A stretch of DNA of 64,000 bases from Paenibacillus thiaminolyticus (GTDB lineage Bacteria; Bacillota; Bacilli; Paenibacillales; Paenibacillaceae). The stretch spans positions 4,109,001-4,173,000 of the forward strand of contig NZ_CP041405.1 in the NCBI RefSeq assembly GCF_007066085.1, read 5' to 3'. The translations under genes were made by a program, and so were the position numbers. Within the stretch, counting starts at the first letter, position 1, and the number at the start of each line of letters is the position of its first letter. Positions 63,924-64,000 of the stretch are shown piece after piece. A model generated the notes under the pieces. It worked only from the letters and a program-made list of their open reading frames with translations. It did not search any database and was not told where the DNA came from.

Positions 63924-64000
63924 GCGGAGCCCGCGCGCCGAGATGCCGCCGTCGGGCGGCGTCTGCCCTGCATCCGGATCGCCCCGATATCAATGGTCTG

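Overview
The window looks like a chromosomal segment of a Paenibacillus-type Firmicute. It is moderately GC-rich, with strong purine-rich Shine-Dalgarno sites and many GTG/TTG starts. Its content fits that group: a YesM/YesN-style sensor and regulator next to a sugar ABC transporter, a GH65 phosphorylase with beta-phosphoglucomutase, a CotF-type spore-coat protein, a tryptophan T-box, and a surface protein with a copper-amine-oxidase-like N-terminal domain. The species cannot be fixed from the sequence alone.

Layout. 1-4000: the end of an amidohydrolase, an SRPBCC protein, and a GPH-type sugar symporter with a YdjC/ChbG deacetylase. 4161-8116 (minus strand): a secreted protein of unknown function followed by a lipoprotein, an ABC ATPase, a MacB-like permease and a DUF4825-type lipoprotein. 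It looks like a secreted factor with its export or self-protection module. 8529-12416: small housekeeping genes (AlkD-like, viroplasmin-RNase H, DUF1963-like, CotF-like, YebC/YeeN). 13848-28756: a carbohydrate locus. A phosphorylase-pgmB operon faces an AraC regulator, histidine kinase, response regulator, ABC importer, GH3 glycosidase and debranching-type enzyme. 28856-30258: trpS under a T-box. 30396-35097: flavin reductase, tubby-like protein, HhH-GPD-like protein, a cysteine-rich HTH regulator and a J-domain protein. 35447-37229: a run of decayed genes. 37298-45222: accessory enzymes (GyrI-like, VOC, HD hydrolase, phosphotransferase, hydrolase, two GNATs, methyltransferase, nucleotidyltransferase). 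45388-48816: a 1142-residue repeat surface protein. 49098-51951: a GntR-ABC operon and a convergent ABC ATPase. 52347-53572: a WXG100-type protein with a small membrane partner. 53574-59117: a phosphotransferase and the odhA-odhB operon. 60526-63923: an HPr-kinase-like gene, an M50 peptidase and an NlpC/P60 hydrolase.

The most unusual structure is a family of four dispersed noncoding repeats (A 12928-13395, B 32577-33326, C 59585-60269, D 61654-62369), all in the same orientation. Each complete copy is a core of about 0.4 kb bracketed by two directly repeated units of about 150-170 bp, and each unit carries inverted ends. This composite, transposase-less architecture fits a MITE-like element or a structured-RNA repeat. 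The other leading candidates are the 4-8 kb secreted-protein cluster, the WXG100 protein with its partner, and the HPr kinase homologue, which has lost a canonical catalytic-motif glutamate.
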